Program-made: the position numbers and the translations under genes
Source of the DNA: Solanum dulcamara
Taxonomy: Eukaryota > Streptophyta > Magnoliopsida > Solanales > Solanaceae
NCBI RefSeq assembly: GCF_947179165.1
Contig: NC_077245.1
Coordinates: forward strand, 2,123,001 to 2,187,000
Direction of reading: 5' to 3'
Length of the DNA stretch: 64,000 nt
Shown here: positions 9,924-24,630 of the stretch, piece by piece
Position numbering within the stretch: the first letter of the stretch is position 1
Layout: the number at the start of each line of letters is the position of its first letter
The notes under the pieces: generated by a model
What the model saw: only the letters and a program-made list of their open reading frames with translations
What the model was told of the DNA's origin: nothing
Database searches by the model: none

Positions 9924-12900
9924 ATGGATGAGAAGACAGGAAACGGCAGCCGGAACGCTGGTTTATCATCAGAAGGGCCGACGTTGCGACTCTATCCATG
10001 TGTAGAACACAAGGCGGATAACTACGACGATTTGGAGGAATCGGAGTTTAGCCCTCTTTTATACAGTTCTCTTGAGCGTCATCTTCCAAATAACATCCTT
10101 AATTCATCACGATTCGACAAAGCACAATACATCAATAAAATTCTCCTTCGCTACTCTCCTCAATCTGAGCGAAGTCGCGTAAGTATTTATAATTATTATT
10201 ACAGTTGCAAATTTGCATACATGCTATTTAAATTAAAAGCGATAAATAATCAGAGAATATTAGTTATTGCAGTATTCTACTTTTAGTCCCTATATAATAA
10301 CATACGTGTTATTTTGAAGTCCTCTCTAACAAGAGGAGTAGGTAGCATAATTAACCTTTTACTGCGAAACGTGTTATTTTTAAGTCCTGAATACTTAGCA
10401 TATTAAGTTCATTGTTGCTAAACTTTACTCAATCTTGGTAAATGGCAACCTCCAAGTTAAGGGAATACGTACGAGGTTGCTAATTTGTTAATTAATTTAT
10501 TAAGAATCACACTTAGACTTGCACTTAGTTGTTAACTAAAGGTTTATAGTCCTTAGTCGACTAACAAATTGATCAAAACTGCAATAACAATGGGACAAAA
10601 ACCACTACTGATCACTTGTTTGTTGTTGGTTTTTTTTTTTTGGCCAATAAATTGTTAACATATCTTTTAATTTTGTGTCTACTACAGACGCAGAAACATA
10701 GAGAATATAGGCAGAAGATCATATCAAACTATCAGGTACGTACATAACAAATAGTTAAATATTATGATTTTTTTAAGTTCAATCGTGAAAAAATAATAAT
10801 CTTACATATAGACAATATATATAATCGTAATCTACTTACGTAATTGTCTTTCTTATCCTTCAGCCTCTACACAGAGTATTATATACTATGCACGCAACAA
10901 ATTTCTTTGTGCCTGCATTTATTAAGGCAATCAGTGAGAACTCGGTGGAAAGCTTCAGAAATATAATGTTTGAACCCTCTCCAGGTGTTCTAACATTTGA
11001 AATGCTTCAACCACGTTTTTGTGAGATGATGTTGGAGGAGGTATGTACTATATATATTTTTTTCATTCTGTGTCCGTGTCCGATACCATTGGAGCCCGAC
11101 ACTCGCGTCGGGGGTAAGACTTCATTCGAAAAATAGCACTCTCTATCAAGAGTTTTTTCATATCAAGGCTCGAATCAAATAACATATTTGTTCAGTATAA
11201 GAATTTTTTTCTATGCTTTCTTATCAAATTGTAATAATTGCTAATTATTTAGGTAGAAAACTTTGAAAAATGGATTCGTGAAACAAAATTCAGAATCATG
11301 CGTCCCAACACAATGAACAAATTTGGAGCCGTTCTTGATGACTTTGGACTTCAAACAATGCTTCAGAAATTTATGGAAGATTTTATACTCCCTATTTCAA
11401 AAGGTAATTAACAACTAATTAATTATATAAATTAAAAATTAATTAAGGAAATGAATTTTAATTACTCTTTAATATAATTGTGCATGCAGTTCTATTTACT
11501 GAAGTTGGTGGATCAACACTCGATAGCCATCATGGTTTTATCGTTGAGTATGGGACGGACAGAGATGTTGACTTGGGTGAGTATGTTAGACACTTTCAGA
11601 TTTTAAGAGTCAAAAACACACTTTAATGTAGATATCAAAAAAAAAAAAAATTTACTCTTGAAATTCAAACTCTCTCAAATAAATTGAGACACATTAAAGA
11701 GTATATAATTTTCCCTAATTAAAACATTTTTACAAACTTGGATCACTTTCAATATATTAACAACTTCAGTTATCAGGTTTCCATGTTGATGATGCTGAAG
11801 TCACTTTGAATGTGTGCTTGGGAAAACAATTTGCTGGGGGAGAGTTGTTCTTTCGAGGTGTGCGATGCGAGAAACATGTAAACACTGAAACACAACTAGA
11901 GGTAATTGTTACTTAAATTATTCTCAAGTTGATTATTAATACCATTTCAGAATTTATATAATTTGGTGGAAATTAAGTCGTACTCCTCAATTAATCAAAG
12001 TAACTGTTCATTCAATAGGAAATATTTGATTATTCGCATGTTGCGGGGCATGCAATTCTTCATTGTGGTCGCCATAGACATGGTGCTAGGGCCACAACAT
12101 CGGGGAGAAGGATCAACTTATTGCTATGGTGCAGAAGGTACGTATTTATGATAACAAGCTTCAATTTATTTTTTTATGTTTGATTTTCGTATCCTGTCAA
12201 ACAAAATTACATTTTTTTTTAAAAGGGAGAGAAGATAGTATAATACAATTCATAGCAATACTGGATAGTTTGTATGTCAGTATCTAATACCAATTACCAA
12301 AGATTATATGCAAACTCTTCATCATGTAGAAGAGGGTACTCAGTTGCAAGAAATCTCATTTATATGCATATCTGAATACCTAATTACAAATTTATAATAA
12401 TTTTATTTTTTGCAGCTCCGTCTTTAGAGAGATGAGAAAGTATCAAACAGATTTTTCTAGCTGGTGTGCAGAGTGCAAGCGCGACAAGGAAGAAAGGATC
12501 CGGCAAAAAGTTTTAATTCTCAAATCGGTAGGCTCTCAACTAAAGTAAAACGAAAATATTAGAATTAAAGAGTTTCTAAATATTTTACTAATATTTTGGA
12601 TCAACTTAAGAAAAAGTATCATATAATTTGGAAGAAGCTGAATATTTGACCCAACCAATCAAATATTGAATGTGCTATCTTCTTTTAGGTCAGTAAAATA
12701 TGACTAAGGCATACCTAAACTTATGGGTGTACATGGATCGGGTTGGTTCGGATTTTTTATAAATCAAATCAAATTATTTGTGTCGGGTTATTAAATCTAT
12801 AAATCAAACCAAATCAATAAAGTCGGATTTTTCGATATTAATTTTTCTCGGGTTTTTCGGATTTTTTCGGGTTATTCGGGTTTTTTCGGGTTTCTCGGGT

Positions 12901-13522
12901 TTTCATAGTATCTAATAAAAAACAAAGAGCGGTGCTTCTTAAAAAGAATTCTAGTACAAAATATCAACATATAAGATGGAGACAGAACATTGTTTGAAGT
13001 TTTAACATTATAATATAACTTTATAAGATGGACTTTTTTTGTATATTATTTAGATGGGTTTCTCAAGTCCAAAACTAAATGTAAGAAAGAAAAAACAATT
13101 ATGAAAATTTTTTAAAAAATATTTATAAATTACATTTTAATAAATATTTTTATGTATAACATAATTTAAGAGTAGTATATCTATAATTGGGTCGGTTTGG
13201 GTTCGGTTTGACTTTTTTTAGTTAAAACCAAACCAACCCTATAATGGTCGGATTTTTTTTCCAAACACCAAACCAAGTCAAACCAAACTACTAGTCGGGT
13301 TTTTTTTCCGGTTTGGTTTGATTTATCGATTTGGTACTGTTTATCGATTTGCCCTGTACAGCCCTACCTAAACTCATAATATGTGCGTACGCACATGACT
13401 CTTTGGTAATAATAAAATCTGTTATTTATCAAAAAAAGAACTCATTATATATAGTGGCGATCAATATATATTCTAAATTATTTTTCTTATGTTTTCAGGA
13501 GATGAACCTAAGAACTGCATAG
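9924..13522 (+). CDS. PKHD-type 2-oxoglutarate/Fe(II)-dependent oxygenase (9 exons, 365 aa)
   Basis: Predicted exons are 9924-10178, 10688-10735, 10864-11040, 11253-11403, 11490-11576, 11777-11901, 12019-12137, 12416-12527 and 13499-13522. All are bounded by GT-AG and join into one open frame of 366 codons. The C-terminal half is a double-stranded beta-helix oxygenase domain with the iron-binding HVD at residues 242-244. The distal His is probably H302 in RHRHGARATTSG, and the 2-oxoglutarate Arg probably R311, nine residues later as in prolyl hydroxylases. The family is the plant 'PKHD-type hydroxylase' group (Arabidopsis At1g22950/At3g18210-like), thought to hydroxylate proteins, but substrates are not established. 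The N-terminus has no obvious signal peptide. The start was chosen as the first ATG after the TATA box. A 645-base MITE lies in the last intron. A dead copy of exons 3-5 lies 9 kb upstream. Confidence 0.88.
12722..13366. mobile_element. hAT-like MITE in the last intron of the oxygenase gene
   Basis: The element is bounded by imperfect terminal inverted repeats, TATGGGTGTACATGG at the left and the complement of TAGGGCTGTACAGGG at the right. It is flanked by an exact 8-base direct repeat CCTAAACT (12714-12721 and 13367-13374), the target-site size of hAT transposons. The ends are rich in GGTTYGG/TTTCGGGTT blocks. It is 645 bases long with no transposase, hence non-autonomous. It leaves the host splice sites at 12528 and 13498 untouched. 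Confidence 0.8.
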
Positions 13523-13950
13523 CTATTTTTCTTCCGGAGCAAGGAAAGCAGCTAGGGAGTCAATTGGATTATATGCCCTGCCATATTTAGTTGTTTAATT
13601 GAAAATTTTGAGGCAAATATAAGAGTATTTATATATTATCTTTTTTTATTTTCATTTTATTTCAACTTTCAAATGTAGTATAGAATTAACTATCATCAAG
13701 GATACTTTATAGTGCTTTACATTAGAATGAACTATTTATTAAAAAAATAGAAACAAAATAAGAATGAACATGTCAATGTGCATTTATTTAATTCGAAAAT
13801 GCTACTAGTACATAATTTGAACTATATGTTAGAGAATTAAAAAAAGACAAAATTGACGAAAGGTTGCCGGATTTTCATATGGTAACATTATGGCTCAATC
13901 CGTACCCAATTATTACTAAGTTGTCATGTGTAACATATGACCTACGTTTG

Positions 13951-14060
13951 TATTTGCCAATTTTCATCACAAATTATATCTTTGGATCAAACGTCAACAA
14001 TAACGTATTTGCCAATTTTCATCACAAATTATATCTTTGGATCAAACGTCAACAATAAAC
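13951..14060 (+). repeat. 55-base exact tandem duplication
   Basis: The unit beginning TATTTGCCAATTTTCATCAC and ending CGTCAACAATAA occurs at 13951 and again at 14006, essentially identical. It lies in the AT-rich gap between the oxygenase and protease genes. Confidence 0.85.
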
Positions 14061-14205
14061 CCAACACGTGTTTTTTTTAATTTATTTTTTCTATTCGGTA
14101 TTTAATAATTACATTAAAGCTTGATTAAATTTTGATTTATACCAAAAGAATTCGACATCAAAAGGTAAAACACTGCTCGACAATGTTCTGTTATAATTTT
14201 ACTCC

Positions 14206-14366
14206 CGTTTGACCATATATTTTAAACTTGAAAATTTAAGTTATTTAATTTGTGTTTAGACTTGCATTTTGCTTGGGGAAAAAATGCAATTGGTGAGTGA
14301 GAGTCCAAAAACCCAATCAAATTTTAGAACTTGAAATTTTTTTGAAATAAAATTTATGGTCAAACG
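14206..14366. mobile_element. Small MITE with CGTTTGACCATA terminal inverted repeats
   Basis: CGTTTGACCATA begins at 14206 and its exact reverse complement TATGGTCAAACG ends at 14366. Sequence just inside the ends is also complementary (TTTTAAACTTGAAA against TTGAAATTTTTTT). The element is about 161 bases with no coding capacity. No clear target-site duplication could be read. The rest of 13523-14779 is AT-rich and holds nothing else I recognise. Confidence 0.65.
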
Positions 14367-14708
14367 CTAGCAACATTAACGTTTTCCTAGTTTGCTACTT
14401 TTTTTTTATTTTTTAATTTGATATTTCATACTCATATTAAAGTCCGATTAATCAAAATTTGAGCCACATAGAACCTTATTCGAAGTAAAACTCTCTTTAT
14501 CAAAATAAATTTCATACAGAAAGCTTGAACTCAAACACGGATTTGTCATACGTAATAATGTTTCTATTGGTCATTATCACTAGCAAAGATTACAAATTTT
14601 AATCGTTTTTTCTACTATAAGATTCTAGAGGCTTAGAAACCAGAAACTTGGAGTCTTTCTGTGCCCGATAGAAGAGGCCCATGTTTCTTCCATTCCTTGG
14701 TTAGTGCC

Positions 14709-14717
14709 TATATTTAT
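14709..14717 (+). promoter_or_regulatory. Possible TATA box of the cysteine protease gene
   Basis: TATATTTAT lies 71 bases before the start codon at 14780 and is followed by a CT-rich leader (TTTTTTCTCTCACCTCC), as is usual in plant promoters. It is only a positional prediction. Confidence 0.35.
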
Positions 14718-14779
14718 TCCAACCAAGCGCCTCGTTTACTTTTTTCTCTCACCTCCAATTTCTCTGGCACCCTTTAACC

Positions 14780-19266
<4,487 letters not shown>

Positions 19267-19509
19267 GCATAGGAGCCTGGCACAACATCATTATCTTGTA
19301 GCCATATTCATGGTGCTATAAATTTACCTATGTGGGGTACATAGCTACCCCTTAGTAATTACACATATTATTGTTGCTAGATATCATTTTGTATATGTAA
19401 AACTGGTATAGTCGCAGCTGGTCAGACAATGATTACTACTACTCTTGTATCACTTATTAGTATTTTAGTAGTACTTTTAAGACTTTTCAGTTTCTAGGTG
19501 ATGACCTTG

Positions 19510-19605
19510 TTATTATCTACCTACAAGGTAGGGGTAAGGTCTGCGTACAATCTACCCTCTCGGATCCCACTTGTGGGATTATTTTGGGAATGTAGTTGTT
19601 GACCT
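19510..19605 (+). repeat. TS SINE 3' fragment downstream of the protease gene
   Basis: CTACAAGGTAGGGGTAAGGT, then CTGCGTACAATCTACCCTCT and a CACTTGTGGGATTATTTTGG block followed by TAGTTGTTG. This is a good match to the conserved TS 3' domain. A weaker relic with the same ending (CTCTACCCTGCCTAGACCCC) lies at about 20040-20110. The remainder of 19267-20640 shows no supported gene. Confidence 0.6.
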
Positions 19606-20654
19606 TCATGTTACTATGTTATTCTGCTAATAAATCAGTAGCCTACTGTGGGAAACTGCTTACGGTTTGCTTTTCCTTTTTTGTAAAGTAACAATAGATT
19701 GTTGAAACTTTTTAATTACAACGAGTTCGGTTGGGATGAAATATATTGGAAACAAGCTACTGCATGTGGAAGGTGGCTGTTTGTTCTTTATCTTGTTGAG
19801 TCTTCAGACTAGAAATGTATTTGGGGTAGAAGAAAGGCAAGCCCCAATGAAGATAAGAAGTGCAGAGTTGAAGAAACTGTTAATATGTGCACTTGACTCT
19901 TTCAAGAATGATGATTTTGGAGGATTTTATTTACTTATTTTGTTAGTGCATTTGAGTTGTGCCAGTTCTTTGTTCTGAATGCATTGCTGTTGTTGCAACT
20001 TGCAATTTCATTGGATGAGATTATGCTGAACATCGTGATTGAGGCAAGGTTTGCAACTCTACGTATTCTCTACCCTGCCTAGACCCCATTTGTGGTATGT
20101 TGTTGAGATTATGTTGAATGCATCAGTTGCTATGGGTCTTCATTGGTCTCTTCTTTTGCATTGCTTCATCAGTTCCTTTTCTCCAAGTACTTGTCTTTGT
20201 CTAGGTTGTGTGGAAAATGCTATTTGCTATTGTAGTAGCAGAGACCAACAAAAGTAGAATTTTTGTTTGCTTAATACAAATCATTAGCTAACGTAGTGTT
20301 TAGCAGTGACAAAGGGCCAGAAGAACCTGCATCTAAACAGAGCGTGTAGCTGCAATGGGTGCAAACTGCATCATAGGAAAGAGTTAACCAGCAAGCCAAC
20401 TGCCTACTTGGCAATGAGCCTTTAAGTTTTAACTGCTCCTGGGAAAGTGACTTTCGCATGTGCTTACAATTTTGGGATTAGAAGCTGATTACTTTCACAA
20501 AAACCTTACAGTTGCGACAGAAAATAGCAAAAACGATTCCTAGTTGAGCTATGGGGGTTAGAAGTTAACTATTATGTGGAGAATTACACACAGCAGGAAG
20601 AGCAAAATAATGTTCCAACTAGCTTGTTCTGTCAACATCAAAGTGGGCATCCTT

Positions 20655-21400
20655 ACCTGAAAGTTTCCCACCAACAAAGAATGAACTGCATGGCAACTTG
20701 AGTAGATGACGAGGATATGCTTTTGTCCTCCTCACAGGAATGATTCTGAGGGAATAACACCAACAAATGCTTTCGGGAGAGAAAGTGGAGGGGATGTGGG
20801 AAAATAATTATCATGTCTGAGGAAGCATTTGTCCCACAGTCCCAGAAGCCTTGACATACTTACATTATCAAGGCAGGATAAAGGTCAAAGAGACTTATTT
20901 AGCTGTAATTAAAAGCCATACATGAGTCTCACCATGTTACGTACAACAAGTAAACACCATTTATCTCATGGTGAAATCTTTCTGGTCCAACAGTCTGCTT
21001 CAAGTGTTGAACTCAGAGTTGAGTGTTTTACTCCCAACATTGGCAACCAATTAAGCAGAAAGATGAAGCATATTAGCACTAGTAATTATTGTAAAAGAAA
21101 AACAGATGTGACGCAATGTCTCCGGCTCAGGTGTAAGGATTCATACTGGCAATGAATAGTGTGTGTTGACCATCTGCTATTGAGGTCTAAGAAATGGTAC
21201 AACTAAAACTTACTGATCACATTCGCTGTATTGATGACAGCATTGTTGCGATCCAGTAGAACTCTGACTCAAGTGCCTGTCACGAAAAACTACTCCTGCA
21301 GCAGAGTTGCTGTCGTAGTTTGACAGAACTGCTGCACAGTTTCTTTCCAATGGTAGACATCGTAATAAGACTGCAGCTAGCATAGTAAAAATACTCCTAA
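20655..21400 (-). pseudogene. Decayed GH35 beta-galactosidase fragment
   Basis: Three blocks on the minus strand match successive exons of the intact beta-galactosidase at 34314-38877. Block 21230-21400 encodes RNCAAVLSNYDSNSAAGVVF, equivalent to exon 11. Block 20925-21040 corresponds to the [11 protein letters not shown] end of exon 12, badly eroded. Block 20655-20760 corresponds to exon 13 (GGQK..YSS.HAVH) and ends with a conserved AG|GT donor. An in-frame TGA interrupts exon 13 (F-L-stop-GGQK), and exon 12 has lost its frame. The catalytic exons are absent. It is therefore a dead partial copy, not a gene. It lies just 3' of the LON-domain gene. Confidence 0.8.
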
Positions 21401-21973
21401 ACATTTTGATTCATAACTCTCTCTGAAGAAGAGAGAACATGATGCAACATTGCAGCATCTATGTGTGTCAAAATAACACAGTAACAAGCAAGAGAAGACG
21501 TTCATTGCTAGTTTAGCTAACAATCTCCCTACTGTTGAAGGTGATGGATTCGAGATCATCTTTCTGGCTAATACCTGAAATCAATGATGGATTGCAAACG
21601 AATATCACTCACAAGCCTAAAAAGATCATTGCTTTTTGAGGTATCCGTATTAAAACTAATTCGGGTCTCCAGGAAAAGAAACCACGTTACTACTTGCATA
21701 AGTATATGCCACACACAATCCTAAAAAGATCATTACTTTTTGATGTATCCACAAAGAAACCACATTATCAATAGAAGTTAATCCATCCAATAGCAGCAAA
21801 AGATAAATCAATCCAACACTATTAAAACCTTGTGGAACTAGTATTAGGCATCAAAATTTACATATTCATAAGACAATTCATCACTGTGTATACATTACAG
21901 AAACCATAGTAACCTAACAAGTCAACACCTCCTTTAGGTAATTCAGCTTCAAAAATTCTTACACATTCTTTCA

Positions 21974-22834
21974 TCAGGAAGATGGAAACACATCCTTCAC
22001 AGCAGAAGCAGCACTTAGATAGTTCAAAGTATTCCTCAAAGTCTCCTTCTCCCTCTTCAATCTCATCGCGGTATCTTCTAATTCAAGCAATGCTTGTTGT
22101 TCCCTTGGCGCTCCTTCAAACGTACTTCCAACGAAGAACGAAAATGGCGTTGGAAACAAATTCCTTCGCAAATCCGTTGCCTCCTTTTCCGGTTTCCCAT
22201 TCAATCTGTTTGATAAACGAATCACATCTTTCATATAACTCTCCACCTCATTCGCCAAACCCTCCACGTCATCCTCCCCATTCGCCGACGGCCGGTCCTC
22301 CAGCCACGTCACCTCTGCAACCAAATACGGTTTAGACCGGACTAGTTTATTGACCCGAAACCGCTCCTGCCCTTTACAGATTAAGAAAAACCGGTCATCC
22401 ACCAGCCGTTCGTGCTTGACGACTTCTCCAACGCAGCCGACGTCGGCGGTTCCGGTGGCGCTATCAGAGTAAATAACCCCAAAACGGAGGTCAGTTTGGA
22501 GAAGGGTATGCATCATTATCCGGTAACGAAACTCGAAGATTTGGAGCGGGAGAATAGCTCCAGGGAAGAGAACGAGAGGAAGAGGGAAAAGGGGTAGCTC
22601 AACGACGTCGTCGGATTTAGGTGAACCAGTGTGGTGCTTCTCCGGGAAGGACGAAGCAGAGCATCGGATACTGTTCGAGTTACGCCGGCGCCGGCGTTGG
22701 AGTAATGATTGAGGGGAAAACTGACATTGGGGGTAATTAGATTGAGGGATTAAGAAAAAATTACTGGGGTTTAAATGGGGTTTGTGAGTGAAAGAAGAAG
22801 AAGAAGGGGAAGGTAAGATTTGAGGTAAAGCCAT
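21974..22834 (-). CDS. LON substrate-binding-domain protein, plastid type (286 aa)
   Basis: A single-exon frame of 286 residues. The Ser/Arg-rich N-terminus (to about residue 60, with QRRRRRNSNSIRCSAS) looks like a chloroplast transit peptide. From about residue 78 follows a LON (La N-terminal) domain: VELPLFPLPLVLFPGAILPL, IFEFRYRIMMHTLL, GEVVKHERLVDDRFFLICKG and QERFRVNKL. Its C-terminal helical part holds EQQALLELEDTAMRLKREKE. There is no AAA+ ATPase or Ser-Lys protease domain, so it is not the Lon protease. It belongs to the small plant LON-domain family like Arabidopsis At1g75460/At1g19740, whose role is not well defined. The start is the first ATG, and upstream sequence is noncoding. 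A decayed beta-galactosidase fragment lies downstream. Confidence 0.9.
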   Translation of the reverse strand: MALPQILPSPSSSSFTHKPHLNPSNFFLIPQSNYPQCQFSPQSLLQRRRRRNSNSIRCSASSFPEKHHTGSPKSDDVVELPLFPLPLVLFPGAILPLQIFEFRYRIMMHTLLQTDLRFGVIYSDSATGTADVGCVGEVVKHERLVDDRFFLICKGQERFRVNKLVRSKPYLVAEVTWLEDRPSANGEDDVEGLANEVESYMKDVIRLSNRLNGKPEKEATDLRRNLFPTPFSFFVGSTFEGAPREQQALLELEDTAMRLKREKETLRNTLNYLSAASAVKDVFPSS

Positions 22835-24370
22835 GGAAACCAGTCGAATAAAAATGGATTCTTGAAAATCAGAAGGTGGACATTGATGAAGAAGAAAAAC
22901 ACTAAAAAAAAAAATAAATCAAGAATGGTTCTTGATTAAGAGCATAAATCACTTTCTATCCAAATCCATACAAGTTGTAAACCTAAATATCCCCCCCAAA
23001 AAAATTGATGTATCTGAGTGTGGTGTGAAGATTTACACGTGGAAATATGTTATCTAGAGCTTACGTGGCATATGTGTATGATGATTGGTTTGTACTATCT
23101 GCCACATCAATTATTTGGATTTTCATTCTCCATCCTACAAAAACCAATCTGATCATCTATAGTAAGGAAAAGTTCCATTTTTTTAAATAGGAAAGTAAAT
23201 AGTGATACCAACCAATGATGCAGGGTAGGGAATTAAATTGTTCCTCTCTTGATTGAATTTAAGCTATTAATATGAAAAAAATCTTGGATAGAAAATACTT
23301 TTCATGAATAGAGTCTTACGCGACGTGAATTCGAAATAGTCAGACTCTAATATTATTATTTTATTTTATTTTCAGACTCTAATATAGATATCGAATACTA
23401 GGTGGAAACAAAAAAAAAAGTAAGTAGTAATAAATTTGCAGAAGTTGTGATGGAGATGGTTTGCTATCAATGAGGAAATGAATCTACTTGGGGGGATAAA
23501 ACTTTGTGAAACCAAAATATCCATATACAAAGTCCCTAATGGAATGGTGCACATAAGTTCCACTGATTTAACTAACTTCACATTTACAATTTTTAGATTT
23601 AACAATTGTCTGATTTGCGGAACGACAAACCAAACGCAGGTAAAAAAAATTCCACCGGATTTAACCTTTTAGTTTTGTAAATCTTTAACTTGTCTATCCA
23701 CTTTAGAGATGAATTTAGGATGAAGGCAAAATTGCATCTTCAGTTATATATGCATAAATTTCAAGGGAAAATATTTGCATTTTGAACAAAAATAATTGAA
23801 TTTTAAGAAGAAAAATAATAATTGAATTTAGTTACCGGAGAAGTTCATATCAAAATGATTGAATTCCGTTATATATGCATGAAGTTCAAATAAATATGAG
23901 TAAATTTCAATTACATGAAACTTTAGATATTTTGTTTCGAGCTTAAATTTTATCAAATCTATTTCATACTGCATACCTATCAAAAGTTATTTCACAATAC
24001 ATAAAGTCATGCACTCCAAAAATAGTTTATATGATGATCCCAAAATCGAATACATGTCCACTTCTTCCCCAACTCAGGCCACCACGATAAGACATATTTT
24101 GGGGGCTTGTGCCAGGGAGTTGAGTGCCACATTAAAGGTTCTTTTAGCTACGATGGGCCAATGTCCGACCATTACGTGATGGGCCAGACGAGCCCAACCA
24201 CCTTCCCATTTATGCTGCTGGTGACTGTTTGAGCCCAAAGAAGAACAATGTCAATAAGTGTTTTTAAGCCTCCTAAAAAGATCAAAGACATGACACATAA
24301 ATGTATTTTTAACTTGAATTCAATTGATATTTATGTTCTTTAATTTTAAGTAAGCACAAGTAGACACTTA
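22835..24370. other. AT-rich intergenic DNA upstream of the LON gene
   Basis: The first few hundred bases should contain the LON promoter, but no clear TATA box stands out. Short open frames around 23370-23670 have no recognisable domain and overlap on opposite strands. Nothing else is supported. Confidence 0.45.
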
Positions 24371-24629
24371 TACTAGTGTTCCTTTTGTTCCTTTGTAGTT
24401 GTCTTGTTGGGCTTTTTGAGAGTTAGTTTGACTAACTTTTAAAGTTAAATTAGATTACATTAATTCGATATTTTAAAATGAAAAAAATTTAGATATTCAA
24501 AAGTATGATAAGTTACATTTTTTCCATATCAATATGATAAAAATATTTATTTTAAAATGTTAGTCAAAGTTCATAGTGTTTGACTCTCAAAAAGGAAACT
24601 GTGACAACTAGAAAGGAACGGAAGGAGTA
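24371..24629. mobile_element. Stowaway-like MITE
   Basis: The left end TACTAGTGTTCCTTTTGTTC and the reverse complement of the right end, TACTCCTTCCGTTCCTTTCT, form imperfect terminal inverted repeats. Both continue as TAGTTGTC, and further in TTTTTGAGAGT(T/C)A matches on both arms. The TA-type ends fit Tc1/mariner-derived Stowaway MITEs. The gypsy LTR that follows is inserted exactly at its right edge. Confidence 0.65.
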
Positions 24630-24630
24630 T

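Noticed and set aside
23372..23672. Overlapping open frames upstream of the LON gene
   Set aside because: Opposite-strand shadows of each other without recognisable motifs or gene context.
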